A stretch of 64,000 bases of DNA from Mesorhizobium zhangyense (GTDB lineage Bacteria; Pseudomonadota; Alphaproteobacteria; Rhizobiales; Rhizobiaceae). The DNA lies in assembly GCF_011045115.1 (NCBI RefSeq), contig NZ_JAAKZG010000010.1, positions 62,001 to 126,000 of the forward strand, written 5' to 3'. The notes below the pieces were generated by a model. It was given only the letters and a program-made list of their open reading frames with translations. It was not told where the DNA came from and did no database searches. The position numbers and the translations under genes were made by a program. Shown in pieces: positions 8,199-17,109 of this stretch (the stretch's first letter is position 1; the number at the start of each line of letters is the position of its first letter).

Positions 8199-8704
8199 AT
8201 CGACGCGATATGATAGGCGCTGCGTTGGCGGCAATTCCGCTACTGGGGATGACTGTGATGAGCACTGCACAGCCGACGAACGACAACGAGTTGGCCAGGA
8301 TCTGGGACAAATGGATCGCCATGTGGAATGGCGATCTGGCCATCGCTGACCAGATCATCGCGCCGAACTACAAGCTGCACATGTCCCCGCTGGGTGGCGA
8401 GGATCTGTCGATCTATGCCGGACCGGAGGGCATGGCCGGCTGGATCGGCCAGTTGCACGCCGCCATCGATCCGTTCGTCTTTGAAGTTCAGGTCCAGCCC
8501 TTGTTCGGTAATGGCATGATCGCGGGACGCTGGCTGGCGAGCGGCACATACAAGGGCGGGTTCCCCGGCGCCAAGGCCGAGCCTGGCACGGCCATCAGGT
8601 TTGCGGGCGCCGATTTCCTGCGCGTCGAGAACGGCAAAGTTCTCGAATATTGGCTGAGCTCGGACCAGCTCGACCTGATTAAGCAACTCGGTGTAATGGG
8701 TTGA
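8195..8704 (+). CDS. Secreted SnoaL-like (ester cyclase family) protein
   Basis: This 169-residue protein has an N-terminal hydrophobic export signal (MNRRDMIGAALAAIPLLGMT) with a twin arginine at residues 3-4, followed by an NTF2-like/SnoaL fold (WDKWIAMWNGD, FLRVENGKVLEYWLSSD). It could bind or isomerise a small ligand; relatives are labelled ester cyclase without biochemical proof. It is translationally coupled to the NmrA-like gene. The region downstream (8705-8892) contains no gene. Confidence 0.75.
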   Translation: MNRRDMIGAALAAIPLLGMTVMSTAQPTNDNELARIWDKWIAMWNGDLAIADQIIAPNYKLHMSPLGGEDLSIYAGPEGMAGWIGQLHAAIDPFVFEVQVQPLFGNGMIAGRWLASGTYKGGFPGAKAEPGTAIRFAGADFLRVENGKVLEYWLSSDQLDLIKQLGVMG

Positions 8705-8892
8705 AGAGTTCTCTTGGTAGAGCTGCGATAACGCGCGATGCTCTGGACTTCATCTCTCGGAGAGGATCGCCTATGCGCCAAGGACCGAAGCCCTCGTCCG
8801 GATTGGAATTCAAATCGATCGACTTCACCACCGGTTCCTCAGTGCTTTGCTGAAGGACTGGAGCGGACCTCTAGAAATCACTATGAAACAAT

Positions 8893-9879
8893 CTAGCCGT
8901 GACCTGATAGGTGGTGCGGAACGTAGGGTTCCTCAAGCTTTTCAATCTGCGCAGGGCTGAGAACCAGCTCCAGTGCTCCCAATGCATCTTCGAGGTGCTT
9001 GGGCTTCGTTGCGCCGACGATTGGTGCTGTGACGCCTTGTTTATGAAGTAGCCATGCAAGCGCTACTTGCGCCCGCGGCTGATTGAGAGCTTCTGCGATT
9101 TCACCCACGCGGTCCACGACAATCCTGTCTGCATCTGCGGCTTTGCTGTAATAATTTGCGCCGACGTTGTCATGAGCGGCACGCTCGGTGGCGGGCTCAT
9201 CTGACCAAGGTCTCGTCAGTCTTCCCCTCGCGAGAGGCGACCAGGGAATAACCCCGATGCCTTCGGATATGCAGAGAGGCAACATCTCCCGTTCTTCCTC
9301 GCGATAGAGGAGATTGAGATGGTTCTGCATGGAAACAAATGGAGCCCAGCCTCTCTCCCGCTGAATGCCAAGCGCCTTCATGAATTGCCAAGCAAACATG
9401 GAAGACGCGCCAAGATAACGGGCTTTTCCGGATTTCACCACGTCATTCAACGCTTCGAGCGTTTCTTCGATCGGCGTGAAATCATCCCAGCGGTGGATCT
9501 GCAAAAGATCTATATAGTCTGAGTTCAATCGCTTTAGGCTATTTTCAACCTCGGTAAAAATCGCCTTCCGGGATAGACCGCCTGCATTCACATCAGATGA
9601 CATCGGATAGAAAATCTTGGTCGCAAGAACGACGGCATCGCGCGAAGCGAAGTCTCGGATTGCCCGCCCCAGTACTTCTTCGCTCGCGCCATCGGAGTAG
9701 ACATTCGCAGTATCAAACAGGTTGATCCCCGCTTCGATTGCCTTGCGAATGTACACCCTACCTTCTTCTTCATTGAGGACCCAGCTGTGGTTGCCTTTGT
9801 TTGGGTCACCGTAGCTCATACACCCAAGACCGATGCGAGAGACCTTAAGGCCGGTTTGCCCCAAGTTGATATACTTCAT
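8893..9879 (-). CDS. Aldo/keto reductase
   Basis: This 328-residue (alpha/beta)8-barrel NAD(P)H oxidoreductase shows the AKR tetrad: D56 and Y61 (FDTANVYSDG), K88 (LATKIF) and H129 (LLQIHRWD). It resembles the YajO/AKR11-13-type voltage-channel-like group and would reduce an aldehyde or ketone. It is last in a long minus-strand operon, 8 bp behind the CoA-transferase gene, which suggests it serves the same pathway. Confidence 0.9.
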   Translation of the reverse strand: MKYINLGQTGLKVSRIGLGCMSYGDPNKGNHSWVLNEEEGRVYIRKAIEAGINLFDTANVYSDGASEEVLGRAIRDFASRDAVVLATKIFYPMSSDVNAGGLSRKAIFTEVENSLKRLNSDYIDLLQIHRWDDFTPIEETLEALNDVVKSGKARYLGASSMFAWQFMKALGIQRERGWAPFVSMQNHLNLLYREEEREMLPLCISEGIGVIPWSPLARGRLTRPWSDEPATERAAHDNVGANYYSKAADADRIVVDRVGEIAEALNQPRAQVALAWLLHKQGVTAPIVGATKPKHLEDALGALELVLSPAQIEKLEEPYVPHHLSGHG

Positions 9880-9887
9880 GTCAAAAC

Positions 9888-11417
9888 CTACTGAACGAAC
9901 AACGCAGGGTCCATCGAGACCGGCGTCGAGGGGATGAGGGGAGCGAAATCCATCTGATCGAGAATATCGCGACGGATGTCGATGCCCGGCGCAACTTCAG
10001 TGAGAACAAGCCCTTGATCCGTGAGCCGGAATACCGCCCGTTCCGTCACCAGGAGCGCCTCATGGCTGAGCTTCAATGCCTGCGAGCCGGAGTATGTGAT
10101 CTGTTCAACCTTACGAACAAGTTTGCGCACCTGTCCGGGTCGGCGCACGTTTATCTCGCCGTTCTCGATAGCAATGTCCGCTCCCTTGGTATCAAAAGTA
10201 CCGCAAAAGACGACCTTGCGTGCGTTCTGTGCGATATCCATAAAACCTCCAGGCCCGACCGTCAGGCCACCAAGCTTGGAAACATTGACATCACCCTCCG
10301 CATCGATTTCTCCGAAGCCGAGGAATGCGACATCCAGCCCCCCTCCAGAATAGAAATCGAACTGCGACGGCCCGTCGATCATTGCGCTAGCACTGCGGGC
10401 GAATCCAAAGTGCAAACCTACCAGCAGCGATCCGCCATAGGTTCCATGTTCGATGGTCTGGTAATAACGGTCGACCTCGCCTCTGCTGGCGATGATCTTG
10501 GCCACGCCTTCACCGATGCCGACTCCGAAGTTGATGACTGCGTTATCAGTCAACTCCAGATGTGCTCTTCTGGCGATAACCGCGCGTACCCCCAACTCTT
10601 CCACGGCCTCGGTGGGCGTGGGGCCGCGGTATTCACCGGATATAGTGGGGTCATACCCAATCTCGTAGCTCATGCGCTGTTCGGGGTCGACCACCACGGC
10701 ATCAACGATCGCACCCGGTACCCGAACAGAACGGGCAGGCAAAGTGTTGCGATCTACCGCCGTTCGGACCTGTGCAATCACGATTCCGCCCGAGTTGTGA
10801 GCCGCGAGCGCAGCAGCGTACACGTCGATATTGGCCGCTTCCTGGTCAAGAGAGATATTGCCATCCGCGTCCGCGAACGACCCCCGAATGATGGTCACGT
10901 CCACCGGAAAGGATTTGTACCAAAGCAACTCCTGACCACCGATATTGACCAGCTCAACCATTTCGTCCTTGGCGGCATCGTTCATTCTACCGCCTTGATG
11001 GCGCGGATCTACAAATGTCCCAAGCCCGACGTGAGTAAACAAACCCGGCCGTTTGCCGCCAATTTCACGGTACAGCTGCATGACGCAGCCACTTGGAAGA
11101 ACATATGCTTCGATCTCATTGTCGCGTGCGAGTTCCTGCATGCGAGGAGACCAGACCCAGTGGCCACCAACTACTTTCTTGACGAGGCCCTTATGCGCGA
11201 AATGGTTCATCCCCTCGGATTTCTTGTCACCTATTCCGAGAGCATGGATTACGTTGAGGTTTCTTGGACTGCCGGTTTCCTGAAATTTCCGGGAGATCGC
11301 CCTAAATACGTGCGTAGGCTCCATCAGCCCTCCACCGCCACCAATCAACGCAACAGTGCTTCCGTTGCGTATCATATCGACCGCGCTCTCTGCCGACATA
11401 AACTTGTTGCGGGTCAT
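9888..11417 (-). CDS. Acyl-CoA:acid CoA-transferase (YdiF/Pct type)
   Basis: This 509-residue protein fuses the alpha and beta CoA-transferase halves in one chain. The glycine-rich VALIGGGGGLMEP is in the first half. The NFGVGIGEGVA and TIEHGTYGG motifs are in the second, with E323 the predicted catalytic glutamate that forms the gamma-glutamyl-CoA thioester. It would activate a carboxylic acid by moving CoA from acetyl-, succinyl- or propionyl-CoA. It overlaps the MaoC gene by ATGA. The substrate is unknown, but the setting implies catabolism of an imported acid. Confidence 0.9.
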   Translation of the reverse strand: MTRNKFMSAESAVDMIRNGSTVALIGGGGGLMEPTHVFRAISRKFQETGSPRNLNVIHALGIGDKKSEGMNHFAHKGLVKKVVGGHWVWSPRMQELARDNEIEAYVLPSGCVMQLYREIGGKRPGLFTHVGLGTFVDPRHQGGRMNDAAKDEMVELVNIGGQELLWYKSFPVDVTIIRGSFADADGNISLDQEAANIDVYAAALAAHNSGGIVIAQVRTAVDRNTLPARSVRVPGAIVDAVVVDPEQRMSYEIGYDPTISGEYRGPTPTEAVEELGVRAVIARRAHLELTDNAVINFGVGIGEGVAKIIASRGEVDRYYQTIEHGTYGGSLLVGLHFGFARSASAMIDGPSQFDFYSGGGLDVAFLGFGEIDAEGDVNVSKLGGLTVGPGGFMDIAQNARKVVFCGTFDTKGADIAIENGEINVRRPGQVRKLVRKVEQITYSGSQALKLSHEALLVTERAVFRLTDQGLVLTEVAPGIDIRRDILDQMDFAPLIPSTPVSMDPALFVQ

Positions 11418-11881
11418 CCGACTGCCTCTGGAGCATCGACGTCACGTCTTGGCACCATCAAGCGATGTTCACCCTCCTGCACGACTTCGTCGTTTTGGTT
11501 AAGAAGCTGCACTTCAATGAAGAAGATACCCATCGTGGGTTTGCTCCTCGACGTGCGCTTGTCGGCAATCCGGTATCGAACCTGGAGGGTGTCACCAATT
11601 CTGATTGGACGCTTAAAATTCCAGGTCCACCCAAGGGCGATGCCGTCTCTGAAAAAAGCCGATTGCACTTTGAGACCGTCAGTGAGGCTCAGTCCCATCA
11701 AGCCATGGGCGATCCTTCCGCCAAATTCGGTTGTGCGGGCATAAACCTCGTCCATGTGAACCGGCGAGAAATCGCCGGCGACGCCAGCGTAGCCAAGCAC
11801 ATGCCCTTCCGTGACCGTAACGCGCGGGGTAAGGCGTTCATCGCCAATATCAATATCTTCAAAAAAATTGCCGGGAAGCAT
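11414..11881 (-). CDS. MaoC-like hot-dog hydratase/dehydratase
   Basis: This 155-residue single hot-dog protein carries the MaoC catalytic pair in GDFSPVHMDEVYA (D37, H42), followed by GRIAHGLMGLSL. Such proteins hydrate enoyl-CoA thioesters or dehydrate 3-hydroxyacyl-CoAs; mesaconyl-CoA-type hydratases are distant relatives. The ATG at 11881 has a GAGG ribosome site. It is coupled to the CoA-transferase gene, supporting action on the CoA ester formed by that enzyme. Confidence 0.88.
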   Translation of the reverse strand: MLPGNFFEDIDIGDERLTPRVTVTEGHVLGYAGVAGDFSPVHMDEVYARTTEFGGRIAHGLMGLSLTDGLKVQSAFFRDGIALGWTWNFKRPIRIGDTLQVRYRIADKRTSRSKPTMGIFFIEVQLLNQNDEVVQEGEHRLMVPRRDVDAPEAVG

Positions 11882-11924
11882 CTTTGTCCTCGTGGAGATA
11901 GGCGGGCACTATGGCCATGCGCTG

Positions 11925-12953
11925 CTAGGGCCGTAAAAGAAGACGACCAGTTGTCTGTCGATTTGAAAGGGAGCGATGGGCTTCGGCGATCTGCTCAAGC
12001 CCTAATACCTTGTCGATCTGCGGTTCGATCCCAGCGTCAACCATGAAGGCAAGGACCTCCGCCAATTCAGGCGTGGACGCGCTCTGAACGCCATGGAATT
12101 CCCATTCTTTCAGCACGAGCAGGCCGAGATTGATTTCAATGGGCTTGCCGTGCAATTCGCCGACAACCGCGCATCGTCCACCTGGTGCGAGCCCTCGCAA
12201 CGTACCTCCAAATGTCGGAGAGCCGACGAGTTCGATCGCCACGTCCGCGCCCCGGCCATCGGTGAGGTCCCGGACCTGTTGTCCAAAATTACCATCTTCG
12301 CTAACGATCACATCGGCAGCACCCACCGATTTGAGACTGTCAACTTTCAAAGCATTGCTGGTGATTGCAATTGACCTGGCACCGACCTTTTCGGCGATCT
12401 GCAGTGCCGCAATCCCGAGCCCGCCACTGGCACCCGTAACTATCACACTCTCGCCTGCTTTCAGTCGGCACGATCGGAGCAGCGCTTTGTACGGGGGGCC
12501 GTAGACACAGGCAGCGAGAGCGGCATGCTCAAGTGGCAGCTGCTTGGGGATGCGGACAAGATTCTCGGCGGGAAGCGCGACAAATTCTGCATAACCACCA
12601 TCACGCGTCTGTCCAATGTCACCGCCTGATTGTCGACAAAGTGAAGCACGTCCAATCAGACAATAGTGGCATTTCCCACACGCCTGGAAATTGGATGATG
12701 CGACGCGGTCTCCAGTGGCAAATCCCGTCACCGCTTCGCCGACCTCGACAACCTTGCCCGCCAGTTCGTGCCCCAACACGCGCGGGAGCGTCAGCCGCGA
12801 ACGGATGTCCTGGCGCAAAATCAGATCGAGATGACAAACGCCGCAAAACGCCACCTGGACGATCACCTCGTTTGGTTTCGCCGTCGGCTTGGCGACTTCA
12901 GTGCAGGTCAAGACCTCTGGACCACCGAATTCCTTGAGTAGTACTGCTTTCAC
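11925..12953 (-). CDS. Zinc-dependent medium-chain alcohol dehydrogenase
   Basis: This 342-residue MDR protein has catalytic-zinc residues C37 and H62-E63 (CGVCHLD, GHELAG), a structural-zinc cysteine set (C92, C95, C98, C106) and a nucleotide-binding motif VTGASGGLGIAALQ. It would oxidise an alcohol or reduce an aldehyde with NAD(P). The start is a GTG at 12953. It sits between the ABC importer and the MaoC/CoA-transferase genes in the same operon, so it likely acts on the imported compound or an intermediate. Confidence 0.88.
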   Translation of the reverse strand: MKAVLLKEFGGPEVLTCTEVAKPTAKPNEVIVQVAFCGVCHLDLILRQDIRSRLTLPRVLGHELAGKVVEVGEAVTGFATGDRVASSNFQACGKCHYCLIGRASLCRQSGGDIGQTRDGGYAEFVALPAENLVRIPKQLPLEHAALAACVYGPPYKALLRSCRLKAGESVIVTGASGGLGIAALQIAEKVGARSIAITSNALKVDSLKSVGAADVIVSEDGNFGQQVRDLTDGRGADVAIELVGSPTFGGTLRGLAPGGRCAVVGELHGKPIEINLGLLVLKEWEFHGVQSASTPELAEVLAFMVDAGIEPQIDKVLGLEQIAEAHRSLSNRQTTGRLLLRP

Positions 12954-12994
12954 GTATCTGGTCCCAATCGCTCTTTCGTCCTTATCGCGAGCTT

Positions 12995-13792
12995 TCAGTT
13001 GTGGAGGATTTGACCCAGAAACTCGCGGAGTCGCGGGTTGTCAGGACTGTCAAAGAACTCGAGCGGTGGTGTGTCGACGACAATCTCGCCCGCTGTCATG
13101 AAGATAACCCGGTCGGCGACGCTTCGCGCAAAACCCATTTCATGAGTAACGCAGAGCATGGTCATTCCCTCATCGGCGAGGGCGACCATGGTATCGAGCA
13201 CTTCACGCACCATTTCAGGATCAAGCGCGGATGTGGGCTCGTCGAACAGCATGATCTTGGGAGACATGCACAAAGCGCGCGCTATTGCGACGCGCTGCTG
13301 CTGGCCGCCCGACAGTTCTGCCGGATACTTGCTCGCCTGTTCCGGAATGCGCACCCGCTCCAGAAACTTCATTGCCGTCTGTGAGGCTTCAGCTTTCGAT
13401 TTACCGCGCACTCGCATCGGCGCGAGCATGCAGTTTTGCAAGACTGTCAGGTGGGGAAACAGATTGAATTGCTGGAAAACCATACCGACCTCGGCACGGA
13501 TGGCATCGACATTTCTCGCAACATTCGTCAGCTCGTTGCCGTCGACGACAATACGACCCTTCTGAAAAACATCGAGATGGTTGATGCAGCGGATCAATGT
13601 CGACTTTCCGGATCCCGACGGTCCGCAGATCACGACACGTTCCCGCTCTGCAACCTGAAGGTTGATGTTCTTGAGCGCGTGAAAATCGCCGAACCACTTA
13701 TTCAGATCCTCGATCGTTATGATCGGCTCCTTACCTACCGCGAAGTGGGAAACGTTATGGTCAGGCTCGAAGCCGGAATCCTTGTCGGTCAT
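12995..13792 (-). CDS. Polar amino acid-type ABC transporter ATPase
   Basis: This 265-residue ABC ATPase of the GlnQ/HisP type has Walker A GPSGSGKST (about 57-65), Q-loop MVFQQFNLFPH, signature LSGGQQQRVAIARAL and Walker B IMLFDEPTSALD. It energises uptake with the two permeases and the binding protein encoded just upstream. An N-terminal extension of about 22 residues precedes the conserved domain; the ATG at 13792 is the first candidate, and a later start cannot be excluded. Confidence 0.92.
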   Translation of the reverse strand: MTDKDSGFEPDHNVSHFAVGKEPIITIEDLNKWFGDFHALKNINLQVAERERVVICGPSGSGKSTLIRCINHLDVFQKGRIVVDGNELTNVARNVDAIRAEVGMVFQQFNLFPHLTVLQNCMLAPMRVRGKSKAEASQTAMKFLERVRIPEQASKYPAELSGGQQQRVAIARALCMSPKIMLFDEPTSALDPEMVREVLDTMVALADEGMTMLCVTHEMGFARSVADRVIFMTAGEIVVDTPPLEFFDSPDNPRLREFLGQILHN

Positions 13793-13866
13793 CTTGGTAC
13801 TCGCGTCGGTTTCTCGGTTCAGGGACGGGGACTGTCCACCGCCCCTGATGGAGATCGTTTGGGTGA

Positions 13867-14730
13867 CTATTCCTTGACACTCACGGGAAGGGCATCGGGC
13901 CCCTCACCGGTTGCAGGAAGCTTGGCAATTTCGCCACCGATCCATTTTTTGTAGAGCGCAGAGAGTTCGCCGCTCTCGGTCTTGCGGGCAACGAAGTCGC
14001 TCAGATAGTCCGCAAATTCGCGGGACTGCGGCCGCACCGCGAAAGCATTGAATGCACGGGCTACCACAAACTGCTGCGTGAACTTTCCTTCGCCGGCCAC
14101 CTTGGCAATGTTTCCGACCTGAGTGGACGCGCCACCGATAATGTCCACCTGACCCGAAAGAAGCGCCTGGATCGTTGTTGCATCATCGTCGAAGCGCTGG
14201 ATTGTCGCGCCTGCAGGCTTTGCCTGCGTGACAGAAATGTCCTGCGGTGTGCCACGCGGAACACCAACCCTTAGGCCACTCAGCCCGTCATAGCCCTTAA
14301 CGTTGAGGTCAGAACGACCAATGAAGACGGTGTCGTTGTTGACGTAAGGCCGTGCAAAAAGAACAACTTTCTGCCGATCGGCGAATATCCCCATGACGGC
14401 CGCAAGCATATCCACCTGGCCGGTCAACAGGGTCGCCACACGGTTGGATGAGGTCACCGGAGTAAACTGGGCCTCGACGCCCAAATCCTCTGCAACCATC
14501 CGGCAAAGTTCAATGTCGAAGCCGGTGAGCTTGCCTGACGGGTCAGTAAATCCCCAAGGCACCTGAGCAACCTGCGACCCGACCTTGAGAACGCCAGCCT
14601 GTTTGATTTCCTCCACAGTCTGCGCGACCGCAGCGGGAACACTGGCAAATGCTGAGGCGCTCGCGATCGTAACCGCAGCGGCCCAAAGAGCCAGCTTTCG
14701 ACTGACCTTGTTCAAATAGACATTAAGCAT
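13867..14730 (-). CDS. ABC transporter periplasmic solute-binding protein (family 3)
   Basis: This 287-residue protein has a Sec signal peptide (hydrophobic stretch about 12-35, cleavage near AVAQ) and the family-3 binding fold (GFTDPSGKLTGFDIELCRMV, ATLLTGQVDMLAA). It captures a small, probably carboxylate-bearing ligand in the periplasm and delivers it to the permeases. GGAG precedes the ATG at 14730. Unlike many family-3 proteins it sits between the permease and ATPase genes. Confidence 0.92.
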   Translation of the reverse strand: MLNVYLNKVSRKLALWAAAVTIASASAFASVPAAVAQTVEEIKQAGVLKVGSQVAQVPWGFTDPSGKLTGFDIELCRMVAEDLGVEAQFTPVTSSNRVATLLTGQVDMLAAVMGIFADRQKVVLFARPYVNNDTVFIGRSDLNVKGYDGLSGLRVGVPRGTPQDISVTQAKPAGATIQRFDDDATTIQALLSGQVDIIGGASTQVGNIAKVAGEGKFTQQFVVARAFNAFAVRPQSREFADYLSDFVARKTESGELSALYKKWIGGEIAKLPATGEGPDALPVSVKE

Positions 14731-14766
14731 TCTTTACTCCTCCCATTTAACGGAATTTGCCGTGGT

Positions 14767-15417
14767 TTAAGCTTCACGATTGTATTTTTTTGCAAGCCGC
14801 ATGCTGTACATCGACAGTGGAAAGCAGATTGCAAAGTAGAAGATGCCAGCAACTCCGTATGCCAGCAGCGGCTTGTATGTTGTGCTTGCAATGATCTGAG
14901 CCGATCGCGAAAGCTCAACGAAGCCAATGATGGCCGCGAGCGACGTTCCTTTGATAAGCTGTACGGAAAAGCCAACAGTCGGTGCTAGCGAAAGACGGAA
15001 TGCCTGTGGAAAGACAACGTCCCTCATACGGTGGTGATATGATAAGCCGAGTGCTGCCGCCGCTTCCGTTTGGCCGCGAGGAACGGCTTGGATACCACCC
15101 CGCCATATTTCCCCGAGATAAGCACTGGCGTGGAGTGTCAGACCAATCGTCACAGCCGTCCACGGATTGACGGGGAATCCAAGAACCGGGAGGCCATAAT
15201 ACGCCAGGAAAAGCTGGAGAAGCATCGGCGTACCTTGAAAGAAATCGATATACGCCGAGCTGAGACGCTCGAGCAGCTTGATGCCTGAGGTTCTTGCCAG
15301 CGCGACCAGCAGGCCAAAGAATCCCCCCATGCCAAAGGCTATTGCCGATAGTATCAGAGTGGCTTTAACGCCAGAGAGGATAACGAGAACGGCATTGTAG
15401 TCGAAGCTCTGAATCAC
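14767..15417 (-). CDS. Polar amino acid-type ABC permease
   Basis: This 216-residue inner-membrane permease of the HisMQ family has about five membrane segments and the EAA loop that contacts the ATPase (GQTEAAAALGLSYHHRMRDV). The start is a GTG at 15417 with GGGAGG six bases upstream. It pairs with the next permease to form the heterodimeric channel. Confidence 0.92.
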   Translation of the reverse strand: MIQSFDYNAVLVILSGVKATLILSAIAFGMGGFFGLLVALARTSGIKLLERLSSAYIDFFQGTPMLLQLFLAYYGLPVLGFPVNPWTAVTIGLTLHASAYLGEIWRGGIQAVPRGQTEAAAALGLSYHHRMRDVVFPQAFRLSLAPTVGFSVQLIKGTSLAAIIGFVELSRSAQIIASTTYKPLLAYGVAGIFYFAICFPLSMYSMRLAKKYNREA

Positions 15418-15429
15418 AGATGCCTCCCG

Positions 15430-16098
15430 TTACTTTGTCGGATACGAGAAGTATATTCTCGTAATCATCTTGAATAATGCGGAGAATCCGTAGGACATTA
15501 TAAAATAGAGGATAGTTATCACGATATATATTTCGAAACTTCTGAAAGTCAGCGTATCGATTGATTGCGCAACGGAAGTGAGTTCCTCAGCCGAGATGGA
15601 CGATGCGATGCTTGTCGTCAGAAGCGCCAGAATGAACTGCCCCGACAGTGCGGGGAAAATGATGCGCAGTGCCGGTTTGAGCACGATGAACCTGAATACC
15701 TGCGGCCCCGACAGGCCAAGCGCTTTGCCTGCCTCAATCTGCCCGCGCGGAATTGCGTCCACGCCAGACCTGATGATCTCGGACGCGAACGCTCCACAAT
15801 TCAGCGTTAGCGCCAGAACAGCGGCCGGCCAGGCAGCAAGACTGAGGCCGAGTGCCGGCAGTCCAAAGAATATGAAGAGCACTTGAAGCAGGAAAGGAGT
15901 GTTCCTGATCAGCTCGACATACGTGCTCGCCACCCATCTCAATGGAGCAATCGAACTGTCCCGCAGGATCGCGGCCCCCAAGCCGACAACAAATCCAAGC
16001 GAGACCGATAACGCGGCTAGCGACAATGTCATCAGGCAGCCGGCCAGCAAATCGCGCCAGTAGGGAACCAAAGCAAGAAAATCGAACTGGTATGTCAT
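15430..16098 (-). CDS. Polar amino acid-type ABC permease
   Basis: This 222-residue HisMQ-family permease has an EAA loop (GQIEAGKALGLSGPQVFRFI) and the conserved ELIRNTPFLLQVLFIFFGLP segment. It is the second membrane half of the importer. Its ATG overlaps the stop of the AroE-like gene by 4 nt, showing that the dehydrogenase and the importer are translated together. Confidence 0.92.
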   Translation of the reverse strand: MTYQFDFLALVPYWRDLLAGCLMTLSLAALSVSLGFVVGLGAAILRDSSIAPLRWVASTYVELIRNTPFLLQVLFIFFGLPALGLSLAAWPAAVLALTLNCGAFASEIIRSGVDAIPRGQIEAGKALGLSGPQVFRFIVLKPALRIIFPALSGQFILALLTTSIASSISAEELTSVAQSIDTLTFRSFEIYIVITILYFIMSYGFSALFKMITRIYFSYPTK

Positions 16099-16964
16099 GG
16101 CACTACCGCACCTTCAGAGTCGCCCGCGGCACTGGCAGGGACCCCGAAAAACTTTCTGTACAGCTCGATCTGAGTGTCCAGCATTGGGGCTCCTCTATGG
16201 ACCACCAGTCCCAAGGCGGAAGCTGCCTTGAGCAATTTGGTTTCGGCCGGCTTCATTATGACATCTGCGACAAGACATTCCGGACCGAGGTTTTTCGGAT
16301 CGAATGGCAGAGGATCGGCTGGAGATAGCCCAAGCGGGGTTGCGTTGATCGCCAGATCGACATTGTCCTGGGTCGTCCCCAGAGTACCAAATGTGACCTC
16401 ACAACCGGATACTTGCAGACGCTTTGCCAACACCATTGATCGATCAGGATCGATATCCGATATCATTATCGATCTGATGGGAGCACGACTAAGTGCGGCG
16501 GCAATGGAAGCACCAGCGCCCCCTGCGCCCACAAGCATTACCCGTCTGTTGGTTACATCGTAGTCATTGGAAGCGAGCCCCTCGACGAACCCCTGGCCAT
16601 CGAAGTTTTCAGCAAACCAAGTCCCGTCGGACTCACGGCGAAAAGCGTTCGCGCAGCCCGCAAGCATTGCCATTTCCGACAAGGCGTCAGCCTGCTCACA
16701 AGCCGCGAACTTGTGAGGAATGGTGACGAGTATGCCGTGCAGGTTCTTCCACGACTTTAGCGCATTCATGGTTTGGCCAAAATCCCGGGCCGCGACGTGG
16801 ACGGGTATCATCACAGCATCGAAGCTGCTGGCCGCAAAGAGGTTGTTCATCAACTCCGGCGCGCGCACTTGGGCCACCGGATCTCCAACCACCGCAAAGA
16901 CCTTGGTTTTGCCAGAGATAGGCGCAGTCGCGTCGTCTTCATGCGAAGAAGCTTGTCGCAGCAT
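16095..16964 (-). CDS. AroE-like (shikimate dehydrogenase family) oxidoreductase
   Basis: This 289-residue AroE-family protein retains the catalytic lysine (VTIPHKF, K85), the aspartate (NFDGQGF, D122) and a Rossmann motif (VGAGGAGASIA). The N-terminal substrate loop reads GDPVAQVRAPELMN. In true shikimate dehydrogenases this loop has two serines (as in AHSKSP) that hold the shikimate carboxylate; here they are V and A. It is therefore probably not biosynthetic AroE but a catabolic relative acting on a different ring compound. It is the first gene of the importer operon and divergent from the IclR gene. Confidence 0.85.
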   Translation of the reverse strand: MLRQASSHEDDATAPISGKTKVFAVVGDPVAQVRAPELMNNLFAASSFDAVMIPVHVAARDFGQTMNALKSWKNLHGILVTIPHKFAACEQADALSEMAMLAGCANAFRRESDGTWFAENFDGQGFVEGLASNDYDVTNRRVMLVGAGGAGASIAAALSRAPIRSIMISDIDPDRSMVLAKRLQVSGCEVTFGTLGTTQDNVDLAINATPLGLSPADPLPFDPKNLGPECLVADVIMKPAETKLLKAASALGLVVHRGAPMLDTQIELYRKFFGVPASAAGDSEGAVVP

Positions 16965-17001
16965 GACTCCTCCCTGAGCCCGTTTGATGTCCCAACGTTG
17001 T

Positions 17002-17023
17002 TATTTGGAACATGTTCCAAATA
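17002..17023. promoter_or_regulatory. Perfect 22-bp palindrome, candidate IclR operator
   Basis: A perfect palindrome with core TGGAACATGTTCCA (17006-17019), flanked by TATT and AATA, lies 38 bp upstream of the AroE-like gene start in the divergent interval. The size and symmetry fit an IclR-family operator, and the divergent gene encodes an IclR protein. A related site lies at 17068-17082. Confidence 0.7.
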
Positions 17024-17067
17024 CGTACACGTTCCTGCGATGTCAACACTTGAGTTTTCGTTCCAGC

Positions 17068-17082
17068 TGGTACATTGTTCCA
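17068..17082. promoter_or_regulatory. Second IclR-like operator half-match
   Basis: TGGTACATTGTTCCA shares both half-sites with the core palindrome at 17006-17019 (TGGnACA and TGTTCCA) but has one extra central base. It lies 28 bp before the IclR start, which fits autoregulation while the palindrome controls the importer operon. Confidence 0.5.
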
Positions 17083-17109
17083 TAATTGCCGAGGAGAGGT
17101 GTACCCGCC

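Noticed and set aside
10014..11744. 576-codon plus-strand open frame
   Set aside because: It lies opposite the CoA-transferase and MaoC genes, which have complete family motifs; the translated product has no recognisable domain and looks like a complementary-frame artefact of GC-rich DNA.
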